Below, piece by piece: positions 1 through 9,177 of a stretch of 64,000 nucleotides of DNA; position 1 is the first letter of the stretch, and each line of letters starts with the position of its first letter. The notes beneath the pieces were generated by a model. It ran no database searches. It was not told the origin of the DNA and saw only the letters and a list, made by a program, of their open reading frames with translations. This stretch comes from an uncultured Acidimicrobiales bacterium (lineage in GTDB: Bacteria > Actinomycetota > Acidimicrobiia > Acidimicrobiales > SHLQ01), in contig CALKGG010000028.1 of NCBI GenBank assembly GCA_938084885.1, positions 1 through 64,000 of the forward strand. Reading direction: 5' to 3'. The translations under genes and the position numbers were made by a program.

Positions 1-2532
1 TTCTTTACCGAGCGTGGTCACGAGGCGGTGCCATCGGCGAGCATCATCCCTCACGACGACACGCTGTTGTTCACCAACTCGGGGATGGTGCCGTTTAAGC
101 CATTCTTCCAAGGGACCGAGAAGGCGCCGTACAACCGCGCCACCACCATCCAGAAGTGTGTTCGCGCCGGCGGCAAGCACAACGACCTCGACGAGGTAGG
201 CCGTACTGCACGCCATCTGACGTTCTTTGAGATGATGGGCAACTTCAGCTTTGGCGACTACTTCAAAGAAGATGCGATTCCCTTTGCGTGGGATCTGTTG
301 ACCAACGGGCTTGGGCTCGACCCCGAGAAACTGTGGATCACCTGCCATCTCACCGATGACGAAGCCGAAGAGATTTGGGCGACCAAGGTCGGCGTGCCTC
401 GAGAGCGTATCCAACGACTCGATGAGGACAACTGGTGGCGAATGGCCGACACCGGCCCCAACGGGCCCTGCTCGGAAATCTTCTACGACCTCGGCCCCGA
501 ATACGGCCCTGACGGCGGCCCAGAAAACCTCGACGCCGATGCGCGCTTCGTCGAGATCTGGAACCTCGTGTTCATGCAGTTCGACCAGCAGCCCGACGGT
601 TCCCAAGTTCCCCTGCCAGCACCATCGATCGATACCGGCGCTGGCCTTGAACGCATCCTGACCGTCCTCCAGGGCGTGGGTTCGGTGTGGGAGACCGACG
701 AGTTCGTTTCGCTTCTCGCCGCGGCGAGCACGCTGACCGGCGTTGCAGACGGAGCCGACGAAAAGTCCGACGTGTCGCTACGAATCCTCGCCGATCACGC
801 CCGCTCAACCACGTTCATGATTAACGACGGGGTGTTCCCATCGAATGAAGATCGCGGCTTTGTGCTCCGGCGCATCATGCGCCGGGCCATCCGCCACGCG
901 TACCTACTCGGCGTGAACGAACCCGTTCTGTCGTCGCTCGTCTCGACGGTCGTGGAGATCATGGGCGATGACTATCCCGAGATTCGCGAGAACGAAGCCA
1001 AGATCAAGACGCTTGTCGAGCGCGAAGAAATCAGCTTCCGCCAGACCATCGAAACCGGGCTCAACTTGCTCGACACCAAGATGGAGGCGTTGGACGCTGG
1101 TGCACCGCTCCCGGGCGCCGTCGCATTCAAGCTGCACGACACCTTCGGGTTCCCGCTCGAACTCACCCAAGAGATCGTCGAGGAGCGAGGTGGAAGCGTC
1201 GACCACGATGGGTTCGCCGCGGCAATGGACGAGCAGCGAGAACGCGCACGAGCAGATCAGAAATCCAAGAGCGTGACCGCTGATGTGTCGACGTTCGTTG
1301 CGCTGCGAGACAGCAACGGCGAGACCAACTTTGTTGGCCGTGACGAACTCGTCGATGTTGCTGCGACGGTTCTTTGGGTCGGCGACGAGGGCGTGGTCCT
1401 CGACACGACACCGTTCTATGCAGAGTCCGGCGGCCAGATCGGCGACACCGGCACCATCACCGGCCCGTCGGGTGCGGTCGTGGTCACCGACTGTACAAAC
1501 GCAGTTCCAGGGATCAGCTTGCATCATGTCGACGACGCCGGTGCAGGACTTGTTGTTGGCGATCAGGTTGTTGCCTCAATCAATGTCGACCGGCGCGCAG
1601 CCATCCGGCGAAATCACACGGGGACACACCTGTTGCACAGCGCGCTTCGCACAGTCCTTGGCGACCATGTGCAACAGCAAGGCTCGATGGTCGGCCCCGA
1701 GCGTCTACGGTTCGACTTCAGCCACTTCGAGTCGGTGACGGCCGAACAGATCCAAGAGATCGAAGATCTCGTCAATGCCGATGTGCTCGACAACCCAGCC
1801 ACCACCCATGTCGAGATGCCGATGGACGAGGCCAAAGAAAGGGGCGCAATTGCCTTCTTTGGCGATAAGTACGGCGATGTTGTGCGTGTACTCGAAGCAG
1901 GACCGAATTCGATCGAACTGTGCGGCGGCACCCACGTTGGTGCGCTTGGCGACATTGGCCTGCTCAAGATCGTCTCGGAAAGCTCGATTGGTTCGAACAT
2001 TCGACGAGTCGAAGCCGTCACAGGAGATTCGATCGTCGCCCTGTTGCGCAAAGAGGAAAAGCAGACCACCGCCGTTGCCGAAGCCCTTGGCGTTCCCATC
2101 GATGATGTGGTCGCAGGCGTGCAGCGTCGGATGGGCGAACTCGCCGACCTCAAGAAGGAACTCGCCGCTGCAAAGCAACGGCATGCTGTTGGCCAAGCCG
2201 ATGCGCTCGCCGCCTCGGCGGAGAACGGTCTGCTGGTCACCCGCATGGACGGGCTTGACCGGGACTCGCTGCGAGATCTTGCCGTGGCCATCCGAGACAA
2301 AGGCGTGCACAGCGTGGCATTGGCTGCGGCCCTCGACGGCGGCGGCGTTGCCCTTGTTAGCTGCGTCGCAGAAGACTCGCCGTTGCACGCCGGGGACTGG
2401 CTTGCACCAGCTGCCAAACTCGTTGGCGGGGGAGGCAAGAACGCTCCGGACCTTTCGGTAGCCGGAGGACGCGACCCAGAACAGATCGATGCTGCGTTGG
2501 CCCTGTTGGCATCTACGGCCACCACTTCGTGA
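1..2532 (+). CDS. alaS: alanyl-tRNA synthetase (5' end outside window)
   Basis: Charges tRNA-Ala with alanine in the cytoplasm and edits mischarged Ser/Gly. The reading frame is open from base 1, where FFTERGH precedes the first possible start at 28, so the gene begins before the window; about 843 codons are present against roughly 880 in the family. The class II catalytic core comes first. The editing domain follows, with zinc ligands HTGTH near codon 539 and CGGTH near codon 641. A C-terminal DHHA1 domain ends with a glycine-rich VGGGGKN motif. Its stop overlaps the GTG start of ruvX by 4 nt (GTGA), so the two are probably translationally coupled. Identity is seen directly from the motifs. 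Confidence 0.97.
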   Translation, partial: FFTERGHEAVPSASIIPHDDTLLFTNSGMVPFKPFFQGTEKAPYNRATTIQKCVRAGGKHNDLDEVGRTARHLTFFEMMGNFSFGDYFKEDAIPFAWDLLTNGLGLDPEKLWITCHLTDDEAEEIWATKVGVPRERIQRLDEDNWWRMADTGPNGPCSEIFYDLGPEYGPDGGPENLDADARFVEIWNLVFMQFDQQPDGSQVPLPAPSIDTGAGLERILTVLQGVGSVWETDEFVSLLAAASTLTGVADGADEKSDVSLRILADHARSTTFMINDGVFPSNEDRGFVLRRIMRRAIRHAYLLGVNEPVLSSLVSTVVEIMGDDYPEIRENEAKIKTLVEREEISFRQTIETGLNLLDTKMEALDAGAPLPGAVAFKLHDTFGFPLELTQEIVEERGGSVDHDGFAAAMDEQRERARADQKSKSVTADVSTFVALRDSNGETNFVGRDELVDVAATVLWVGDEGVVLDTTPFYAESGGQIGDTGTITGPSGAVVVTDCTNAVPGISLHHVDDAGAGLVVGDQVVASINVDRRAAIRRNHTGTHLLHSALRTVLGDHVQQQGSMVGPERLRFDFSHFESVTAEQIQEIEDLVNADVLDNPATTHVEMPMDEAKERGAIAFFGDKYGDVVRVLEAGPNSIELCGGTHVGALGDIGLLKIVSESSIGSNIRRVEAVTGDSIVALLRKEEKQTTAVAEALGVPIDDVVAGVQRRMGELADLKKELAAAKQRHAVGQADALAASAENGLLVTRMDGLDRDSLRDLAVAIRDKGVHSVALAAALDGGGVALVSCVAEDSPLHAGDWLAPAAKLVGGGGKNAPDLSVAGGRDPEQIDAALALLASTATTS

Positions 2533-2978
2533 ACCCCGTCGCCCACGACGCGAGCACGGCGGGACGGGCCTTAGGGCTCGACCTCGGCACTGCACGCGTT
2601 GGGGTTGCGGTCAGCAACGATGCTCGTACCGTCGCGACGCCGCTGGAAGTGGTTCCGGGACGCGATTGGGCCGCGCTCGACCGACGTCTCGGTGAAATCG
2701 TGGACGAATGGGACGTGGCGATCGTCGTTATTGGCGCGCCGCTGTCATTGGATGGTTCTGAAGGTCCGGCGATGAAACGCACAAAAAAGGCAATTGCCCG
2801 TCTGCGTGCCACCCTCGCACCACCAATCGTGACCTACGATGAGCGTTTGACGACGGTGACGGCCCACTCGATGCTCGAGGAACAAGGGGTTCCGGGGAGA
2901 TCGAGAAACGACATGGTCGACATGCTGGCGGCACAGATAATCCTCCAAAGTTGGATGGATGGAGAAGCACATGAGTGA
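2529..2978 (+). CDS. ruvX: YqgF/RuvX family pre-16S rRNA nuclease (putative Holliday junction resolvase)
   Basis: A 149-residue RNase H-fold protein. Family members trim the 5' end of 16S rRNA precursor; some annotations call them Holliday junction resolvases. Visible family motifs are the first acidic strand LGLDLGTARVGVA near residue 15, the YDERLTT motif near 98, and the C-terminal D-DMLAAQIIL segment near 131. The GTG start at 2529 overlaps the alaS stop. Its own stop overlaps the mltG start (ATGAGTGA). The alaS-ruvX-mltG-aroE order is conserved in actinobacteria, which supports the call. Confidence 0.93.
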   Translation: MNPVAHDASTAGRALGLDLGTARVGVAVSNDARTVATPLEVVPGRDWAALDRRLGEIVDEWDVAIVVIGAPLSLDGSEGPAMKRTKKAIARLRATLAPPIVTYDERLTTVTAHSMLEEQGVPGRSRNDMVDMLAAQIILQSWMDGEAHE

Positions 2979-4578
2979 CGATTCAACAAAGTTGCCAAAA
3001 CCAGGCCCCACGCCCATCGACCCCGACCACGAGGCGTCTGGTGTTGGCAAGCTGCTCAGCCGGTTCGGCCCGGTGCAGGAAAACAACGACCGGGTCTCTC
3101 CTGGACCTCGTTCGGTCGGCGGTACCATGCAGCGCCCGACGGCACACGCGAATCCGACCGCACAACATCCCGCAGGTTCTGAGCCCGCACACCCGGCCAC
3201 CTCACACCCGGCCAACCCACAACCAGCGAACCGCAGCGCTGCCCAGCAAGGCACTGCAACTATCGATACCCCTTCGCCGCTGTTCGACGCACCACATGAT
3301 TCGGTGTTCGACGAGGTTCCAGCCGGCGCCGGTACCTGGACCTCACCGGACGCTCCGCCTGCACACATTGCCGAGTCGATGCATGGGGTCGATGACATTC
3401 AGATCATTCCCGACGTCCAAGAGACCACGCCGGTCGAGGTCATTGACCGGCGCGACTGGGTTCGCATGCCGCGCCGCACCGGCCCGATCTTTCGATTTCT
3501 CGTGGTTGGTTTCGTTGGACTTCTCGCAGTAGCAACCGTCTACAACCAAGTCGAAGGTTGGTTGTCGAACCAGTTCGATCCACCCGGCGACCCCGGCTCG
3601 CTTGTCGAGTTCGAAATTGCTTCTGGAGCGACCGCAAACGAAGTCACCCAGCAGCTCTTTGCCCAAGACGTCATTGCGAACCCGACCCTGTTCCGTTACT
3701 GGATTAGCGACAACCTCGACGGCGACTTTCAAGCGGGCCAATACAACTGTCTGCAAGAAAACATGTCGTTCGAGGAGGCCCGTGATTGTCTCGTCGGCGA
3801 AGGGCCGGTGCCTCCGACGTTCTTCTCGGTGACCATTCCCGAAGGCTTGCGTCTCACCGAGATCCTCGACGTGCTCAACGCAGAGAACCCATCGTTCGAA
3901 CTGGCGACACTCGAAGCGGATCTGTCGGCGACAATCGTCAACGTCGATCTCGAAGGGGTGCCGACAGAAGCAATCGAAGGGAGTCCCGATCCAACGGGCA
4001 GCGGTCGGGAAGGGCTCCTATTCCCCGCCACCTATCAAATCGACGAACGAGATCAAACGAATAGTCGTGCCATCCTCGCTCGAATGGCCGACCAGATGGA
4101 GATCGAGTTCGCGAACGCCGTGGCGCAGGTGGGACGTGCGCCAGTCGTGCAAGAACTCGAACTCACCGACTATGAGATTCTCATCGTGGCGTCGCTGATC
4201 GAAGAGGAGTACGGCGTCGAGGAAGATCTCGGCCGCATCTCCAGAGTGATCTACAACCGTCTCCAAGCGGGCAACTTCTCGCTCGGCATCGACGCCACGG
4301 CGTGCTACGCCGCGAACAAGGCGTGCGCCGACCTCACCTTGGAGGATCTCAACAGTGACTCGCCGTGGAACACCCGTAACACCAGCAACTTTGGCCTTCC
4401 GCCGACCCCGATTGCGTCGCCGGGCGCCGCAGCGATCCGCGCAGCGCTCAACCCAGAACCAGGCGAGTGGCTGTGGTACGTGCTCACCGAAGAGACCGGC
4501 GCACACACCTTTGCCAATACTGAGGGTGAGTTCGCCGCTGCCGTACAGATCTGCCGTGAGCGCGATCTCGGCTGCTAA
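2971..4578 (+). CDS. mltG: endolytic murein transglycosylase MltG (YceG-like)
   Basis: Cleaves nascent peptidoglycan strands at the outer face of the membrane and sets glycan length. I chose ATG 2971 over the in-frame ATG 2959 because GGAGAAG lies 4-6 nt before it. A Pro/Ala/His-rich cytoplasmic region spans about residues 1-165. A single membrane segment follows at about 173-193, then the extracellular LysM-like and YceG catalytic domain. The catalytic Glu is expected at about residue 411 in ASLIEEEYG, followed by the conserved ISRVIYNRL. Total length is about 535 residues; the extra length compared with E. coli MltG is the disordered N-terminus, common in actinobacteria. Confidence 0.93.
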   Translation: MSDDSTKLPKPGPTPIDPDHEASGVGKLLSRFGPVQENNDRVSPGPRSVGGTMQRPTAHANPTAQHPAGSEPAHPATSHPANPQPANRSAAQQGTATIDTPSPLFDAPHDSVFDEVPAGAGTWTSPDAPPAHIAESMHGVDDIQIIPDVQETTPVEVIDRRDWVRMPRRTGPIFRFLVVGFVGLLAVATVYNQVEGWLSNQFDPPGDPGSLVEFEIASGATANEVTQQLFAQDVIANPTLFRYWISDNLDGDFQAGQYNCLQENMSFEEARDCLVGEGPVPPTFFSVTIPEGLRLTEILDVLNAENPSFELATLEADLSATIVNVDLEGVPTEAIEGSPDPTGSGREGLLFPATYQIDERDQTNSRAILARMADQMEIEFANAVAQVGRAPVVQELELTDYEILIVASLIEEEYGVEEDLGRISRVIYNRLQAGNFSLGIDATACYAANKACADLTLEDLNSDSPWNTRNTSNFGLPPTPIASPGAAAIRAALNPEPGEWLWYVLTEETGAHTFANTEGEFAAAVQICRERDLGC

Positions 4579-4598
4579 CGCAGTGAAACGGGTGGAAC

Positions 4599-5432
4599 AT
4601 GGGTGACGGGCCAATGCGCGCGGCGGTCATTGGTTGGCCGGTAGCCCACTCGCTCTCTCCAAGAATCCACACCGCTGCTGCGGCGGCCGCCGGGATCGAC
4701 CTCGTCTACACCGCACAACCAGTCGAACCCGGACACGTACTCGCTGCCCTCGACACCATGCGAACCGAGGGGATTCGCGGGTATTCGGTGACGATGCCGC
4801 ACAAGGAGGCGGTTATTGAAGGGCTGGACGAACTAACACCGGCGGCCGCCGCGCTCGGCGCGGTTAACCACATCACCAATACCAATGGGCATCTGGTTGG
4901 CAACAACACCGATGGTGATGGCTTCATTCTGGGGCTCCAGCATGCTGGTGCAACGGTGGTTGACGGACGCGTGATTGGTGTGCTCGGCTCGGGCGGCGCC
5001 GCCCGAGCAATCATCGAGGCCTGTTACCGCCACGGTGCTGGCGAGGTCGTGGTCGTCGCTCGCTCGACCGAGCGCGGCAACACCGCCGCGGCGCTCGCAC
5101 ACGAGCGTGGGCGGTTCGCAAACAGCGCCGATCGTTCGGTGTTCGAATCATGCGACATCATTGTCAATGCAACACCGCTCGGGATGGCGGGCACCGCGGG
5201 AGAGGGTGTTGAAGCAGTCGACGTTGCGTCGTTGTCTGTCGGAACCACGGTCGTCGACATTGTCTACAACCCGCGGCGCACGCCAATGCTCGCTGCCGCC
5301 CAAGCCCGTGGTCTACCTGCGGTCGAGGGCGTCACGATGCTCGTTGGACAAGCCGCCGAGCAGTTCACGGCGTGGACAGGACACGACGCGCCGCTATCGG
5401 CGATGTTCGAAGCTGTGGCAACAAGCGTTTAA
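4599..5432 (+). CDS. aroE: shikimate dehydrogenase
   Basis: NADP-dependent reduction of 3-dehydroshikimate to shikimate in aromatic amino acid synthesis. The 277 residues are the usual length. SLSP near residue 18 binds the substrate, Lys69 in MPHKE and Asp105 in NNTDG form the catalytic pair, and GSGGAARA near 130 begins the dinucleotide fold. GGTGG lies just before the ATG at 4599; an ATG at 4614 is an alternative start. It follows mltG by 20 nt. The window also holds aroB but not aroK, aroC or aroQ. Confidence 0.95.
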   Translation: MGDGPMRAAVIGWPVAHSLSPRIHTAAAAAAGIDLVYTAQPVEPGHVLAALDTMRTEGIRGYSVTMPHKEAVIEGLDELTPAAAALGAVNHITNTNGHLVGNNTDGDGFILGLQHAGATVVDGRVIGVLGSGGAARAIIEACYRHGAGEVVVVARSTERGNTAAALAHERGRFANSADRSVFESCDIIVNATPLGMAGTAGEGVEAVDVASLSVGTTVVDIVYNPRRTPMLAAAQARGLPAVEGVTMLVGQAAEQFTAWTGHDAPLSAMFEAVATSV

Positions 5433-5486
5433 GTCTTCAGTGCACGTGCCGACCTATGTAGTTACGCACAAGTACGGAGACATGTC

Positions 5487-7253
5487 ATGTCACTTCAAGG
5501 CAACCTGAGCACCCTCGGAATTACTGAGCTGTTGGAATTCTTGGCGGGTCGTTCCTCGAGCGGACAGCTCGATGTCACCACCGCGTCTGGAACCACCAGC
5601 TATCTGCTGGTGGACGGCAAGGTTGGTGCAGCCGAGTTTGAGTTCACCCGCGGATCAGGAACCGATCCGGCCGAAGGCACCTACTATGTGCTGTCCGAGC
5701 TCGACGGCAGTTTCTTCTTCGAAGAGCTCGACGTCACCGCCGACAGCGACGGCGTCGATGTGCAGACATTGCTTGGCCGTACCGCAGGTATTGCCGAACA
5801 GTGGCACGAGGTCGAAGAGGTCATCTCGTCGACGTCGCAGGTTTTGTTCCGGAACAGCGAGCTCGATTCGTCTGTGACGATCAAGCCCGAGTGGTGGAAG
5901 ACCCTTGAAGTTCTCGGTGAGGGTCAGAGCACAGCGCAGCTCGCATCGCACCTCGATCTCGGCATCCTCGATGCGTCGACCCAGGCGCTCGACATGGTGA
6001 ACGCTGGTCTTCTCGTTGTGTCTGATGAGATGACCGAGTCGAATGATGGAGCATTGGCCGACAGTGCATTGGACGACAGTGCATTCGATGCGCCCGCGCC
6101 CGACGAGCACGACGCTGTGCCCGATGATGGCGTGATTGATGATGATCCCCACGCAGAAGTAACAACTACTGCTCTGGTCGAAGAATCAGCGTTTGGCGAC
6201 GTCCAAGAGGAATCCGAGCCCGACCTTCCGAGCGAGTTCCTGACCCCCGACGAGCTCCTCATCGCCCAAGCACCAGCGCCTCCAATCCTCGCATCGGCAG
6301 AGCCAATTGCCGAGCAGGTCGAGGGAGAAGCGCCCGCTGCGTTTGATCAAGAACTCACCGCCGAGCCGTTCGCTGCAGCTCCGGCTGTCGAGGTCATGCC
6401 TGCCGCCGAAGAAGTTTCAGCGCCCGCACCTATCGTCGAGCCGGCACCGCTCGACGCTGCAATGCCCGAGCCACCCGAACTCGTTGACGTCACCCAAAGC
6501 GCTGCCGAGGAAAGCCCGGCACTTGGGTTTGGCAACGCCATCGACAGCGAGCCAGCTCAGCCGTTTGAGGCAGCGCTCGCCGATGACGACGGCTGGTCGA
6601 CAAATCATTTCTACGAAGATCCAGCGCCAGCGAGTCTTCCAGACGTCGACCCAGCACCTGCCTTGTCGTTCGATGCTCCGGCACCGGCGTTCGACGCACC
6701 AGCGCCGGCCTCGTTCGACGCACCAGCACCGGCCTTCGACGCTCCAGCACCGGCCTTTGACGCACCAGCGGCCTCGTTCGACGCACCGGCACCGGCCTTT
6801 GACGCTCCAGCGGCCTCATTCGACGCACCGATCCCTGACACCCCCCAGGTGTACGAGCCCCCGGCCTACGATGCGCCAGCAGCACCAGAACCCAACAGCC
6901 TGTACGGCCTCGATGCACCCTTCGCTGAACCAAGCGCAGGCATCGAGAGCCCCGCTGTCGATAGCAGCGCGATGGCTGGTGAGGTTATGAATGACCTCGA
7001 CTTCCTCAACAACGATCTCGATTCCCAACTCGCCGATCCTGTGGCCCCACTCGGCCAAGACTTTGGTCTGCCCGCACCAGAGATGGTTCCAGCGCAGGCG
7101 ACCACAATGCCCGCACAGGCATCGCCGATGCCCCCACAGGCATCGCCAATTGGTGAGTCCGATCCTTTCGGCTCGCTGAGCGACCTCGTCGTCGACGACG
7201 ACTCAACCGACGATGAACGCGGCAGCGTCCTGAAGTTCCTGCGTCGCGACTAG
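5487..7253 (+). CDS. DUF4388 (PATAN-like) domain protein with long Ala/Pro/Asp-rich tail
   Basis: Function unknown. Residues 2-100 match the DUF4388/PATAN type (LQGNLSTLGITELLEFL, then a YLLVDGKVGAAEF strand), a domain found in bacterial signalling and adaptor proteins. A second small folded region follows to about residue 180, possibly a winged-helix-like segment. The remaining ~400 residues are acidic and low in complexity, ending in a short KFLRRD tail. The tail holds eight FDAP repeats. No signal peptide or membrane segment is visible, so it is probably cytoplasmic. The start at 5487 has GGAG upstream. The stop overlaps the next gene by 1 nt (TAGTG), linking it to the prepilin peptidase; a role in surface structures is only inferred. 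Confidence 0.8.
   Translation: MSLQGNLSTLGITELLEFLAGRSSSGQLDVTTASGTTSYLLVDGKVGAAEFEFTRGSGTDPAEGTYYVLSELDGSFFFEELDVTADSDGVDVQTLLGRTAGIAEQWHEVEEVISSTSQVLFRNSELDSSVTIKPEWWKTLEVLGEGQSTAQLASHLDLGILDASTQALDMVNAGLLVVSDEMTESNDGALADSALDDSAFDAPAPDEHDAVPDDGVIDDDPHAEVTTTALVEESAFGDVQEESEPDLPSEFLTPDELLIAQAPAPPILASAEPIAEQVEGEAPAAFDQELTAEPFAAAPAVEVMPAAEEVSAPAPIVEPAPLDAAMPEPPELVDVTQSAAEESPALGFGNAIDSEPAQPFEAALADDDGWSTNHFYEDPAPASLPDVDPAPALSFDAPAPAFDAPAPASFDAPAPAFDAPAPAFDAPAASFDAPAPAFDAPAASFDAPIPDTPQVYEPPAYDAPAAPEPNSLYGLDAPFAEPSAGIESPAVDSSAMAGEVMNDLDFLNNDLDSQLADPVAPLGQDFGLPAPEMVPAQATTMPAQASPMPPQASPIGESDPFGSLSDLVVDDDSTDDERGSVLKFLRRD
6669..6830 (+). repeat. in-gene FDAP(APA) tandem repeats
   Basis: Eight imperfect repeats of 18-24 bp inside the DUF4388 gene encode Phe-Asp-Ala-Pro followed by Ala-Pro-Ala or Ala-Ser (about residues 395-448). 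The reading frame is kept throughout. Copy number is likely variable between strains because the units are nearly identical at the DNA level. Confidence 0.85.
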
Positions 7254-8098
7254 TGCAGTTTGCGCTCCTCTGCGCGGTAATTGGTTTGCTCGTCGGACCA
7301 GCGCTCGCGTTCATTGCCGAACTCGTTCCAGATCGCTCAGGAGGCGGCCAATCACCGCGGAACTGTCGAAACTGTCACGTGCACGTCTCGGCCTTTGCTG
7401 CGTATCTGCCGTTTCGGACAACGGCGTCGAGATGCCCCCACTGTGACCACCAGATATCTGCCGGACGGCTACCCATCGTTCTTGCCACCAGTGCGATCTT
7501 TGCTGCGGTAGGAAACGTGATCGGCGCCCGCTGGCAAGTGATTCCCGTGTTGTTCCTCGCCGCTGCAATCATTGCACTCTCCGCAGTCGACCTGGCCCGC
7601 TACCGGTTGCCCGACAAACTGCTCTTCCCGTCGCTTGGCACCGGCGTGGCGATGCTCGCGATCTTCGCCGTCGCCACCAACACCACCGATCACTTCGTTC
7701 GTGGCCTCGTAGCAATGTTGGCCTACGGCGTCGTGCTACTCATCCCGAACTTGATCATGCCCGCCGGTCTTGCCTTTGGCGACGTCAAGCTCGCACTACT
7801 CCTTGGACTCTTCCTTGGTTGGACCGCCGAAACAAGCATCGGTGCTGCTCGGCTCGTGATCTTTGCCATGTTGCTCGGAATGGTCTTTGGAGCATTCACT
7901 GGCCTCATTGTTGGACTCGGACGCCGCGCCTTTGGCCACGGGTTCGTGCCAGACCCCGACGTTCCACCGCCAGAAGACGGCTCGTTCGAACCACTCCTGC
8001 GAACCGCGGCGCCGTTTGGACCAGCGCTCGCGTTTGCCGCCCTCATCTTGATCTTGTTCTCCGAGCAGTTCCTGGCAGGCGCCAGCATCTTGTCGTAA
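7253..8098 (+). CDS. prepilin peptidase (A24 aspartic peptidase family)
   Basis: Membrane-embedded aspartic peptidase that removes the leader of type IV-like prepilins; full-length members also methylate the new N-terminus. It has 281 residues and about seven membrane segments. The N-terminal cytoplasmic loop carries two zinc-binding CxxC pairs (CRNC near residue 38, CPHC near 59), as in bifunctional enzymes. The two catalytic aspartates are expected in VDLARYRLPD (near 109) and in AFGDVKL (near 170). The usual second motif is GxGD, so the first Gly is Ala here. The GTG start overlaps the previous stop by 1 nt. No pilin or pilus assembly gene is in the window. Confidence 0.88.
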   Translation: MQFALLCAVIGLLVGPALAFIAELVPDRSGGGQSPRNCRNCHVHVSAFAAYLPFRTTASRCPHCDHQISAGRLPIVLATSAIFAAVGNVIGARWQVIPVLFLAAAIIALSAVDLARYRLPDKLLFPSLGTGVAMLAIFAVATNTTDHFVRGLVAMLAYGVVLLIPNLIMPAGLAFGDVKLALLLGLFLGWTAETSIGAARLVIFAMLLGMVFGAFTGLIVGLGRRAFGHGFVPDPDVPPPEDGSFEPLLRTAAPFGPALAFAALILILFSEQFLAGASILS

Positions 8099-8118
8099 TC
8101 GATTCAACAGAAGTGCCG

Positions 8119-8130
8119 TACGATCTAGGG
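8119..8130 (+). promoter_or_regulatory. -10 box for leaderless aroB
   Basis: TACGAT at 8119-8124 is followed by six bases and then the aroB ATG at 8131. Transcription would start at or next to the A of ATG, giving a leaderless mRNA. No convincing -35 box at normal spacing, and no properly spaced ribosome binding site, is seen. Confidence 0.5.
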
Positions 8131-9177
8131 ATGGAACGAAAGACCGTTACCGTCGCCCTCGGTGATCGCAGCTACCCGGTAGAGATTGGATTCGGCGTTC
8201 GTCATCACGTGCGCGACTACCTCCCCGAGCGCACCCGACGGGTCGCCGTGGTGACCCAAGAACGCATTGGCGTCCGCATCGACTGCGGCGACGTCGAAAC
8301 GCGTGTCTTTACGATTGGCCAAGGCGAAGAGCACAAAACACTGTCGACGATCGAGTCGTTGTGCCGCGCCTTCGCCGACTGGGGTTTGAACCGCAACGAC
8401 GTCGTTGTTGGGGTCGGTGGCGGCATCGTCACCGACGTGGCTGGCTTCGCTGCGTCGGTCTTTCATCGAGGTATGCCGGTCATTCATGTGGCCACGACAC
8501 TGCTCGGCCAAATCGATGCGGCAATCGGCGGTAAAACCGGCGTCAACCTACCGGAGGGCAAGAACCTCGTCGGGACCTACTGGCAACCACTCGCTGTGTT
8601 GTGCGACGTCGAGACCCTCGACACACTTCCCGCACGCCACTACCGGGCGGGCCTTGGCGAACTTGCCAAATACCATTTCTTAGACGAGGCATCGACACGA
8701 GAACCCGCAATTCTCGACAACGGTCGCCTCGCTGGCGACGACCTCGTCGACCGTGTGGCATGGTCGGTGCAGATGAAGGCCGATGTGGTCAGTGCCGACG
8801 AGCGCGAAGGGGGACGGCGGGCGCTGCTCAACTACGGCCACACGCTGGGTCATTGCCTCGAGATTCTCTCTCATCACGACCTGCTTCACGGAGAGGCGGT
8901 CGGCATTGGGATCGCGTACGCCGCCGAAGTTGCCTTGGAGATGGGCCGAATCGATGATGCGCGCGTGGCCCACCACCGTGAGATCCTGGCCGGATATGAC
9001 CTCGCCATGACCCCGCCTGGAAGTCCGAGCTTTGCTGACATCACCCCGCTGCTTGCCCGCGACAAGAAAGCGCTCGACGGCATCACATTTATCCTCGATG
9101 GCCAATCCGGTTGCGAAGTCGTCGAAAAGGTCGACCTTGACGTGCTGGCCCGCTCATACGAGCGGTTCATTTCATGA
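8131..9177 (+). CDS. aroB: 3-dehydroquinate synthase
   Basis: Converts DAHP to 3-dehydroquinate, the second shikimate pathway step, using NAD and a divalent metal. The open frame runs upstream to 7819, but homology begins at ATG 8131 (MERKTVTVAL), giving 348 residues. Visible motifs are the NAD loop VGGGIVTDVAGF near residue 94, Lys135 in IGGKTGVN, metal ligands in NYGHTLGH (His237/His241) and LLHGEAVGIG (His253). A TANNNT box six bases upstream suggests a leaderless transcript. The 3' end overlaps the next gene by 4 nt (ATGA). In many actinobacteria aroK and aroC precede aroB; they are missing here. Confidence 0.96.
   Translation: MERKTVTVALGDRSYPVEIGFGVRHHVRDYLPERTRRVAVVTQERIGVRIDCGDVETRVFTIGQGEEHKTLSTIESLCRAFADWGLNRNDVVVGVGGGIVTDVAGFAASVFHRGMPVIHVATTLLGQIDAAIGGKTGVNLPEGKNLVGTYWQPLAVLCDVETLDTLPARHYRAGLGELAKYHFLDEASTREPAILDNGRLAGDDLVDRVAWSVQMKADVVSADEREGGRRALLNYGHTLGHCLEILSHHDLLHGEAVGIGIAYAAEVALEMGRIDDARVAHHREILAGYDLAMTPPGSPSFADITPLLARDKKALDGITFILDGQSGCEVVEKVDLDVLARSYERFIS

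Noticed and set aside
7819-8130. N-terminal extension of aroB up to 7819
   Set aside because: Lies in another frame of the prepilin peptidase gene and has no dehydroquinate synthase similarity; the family start is at 8131.
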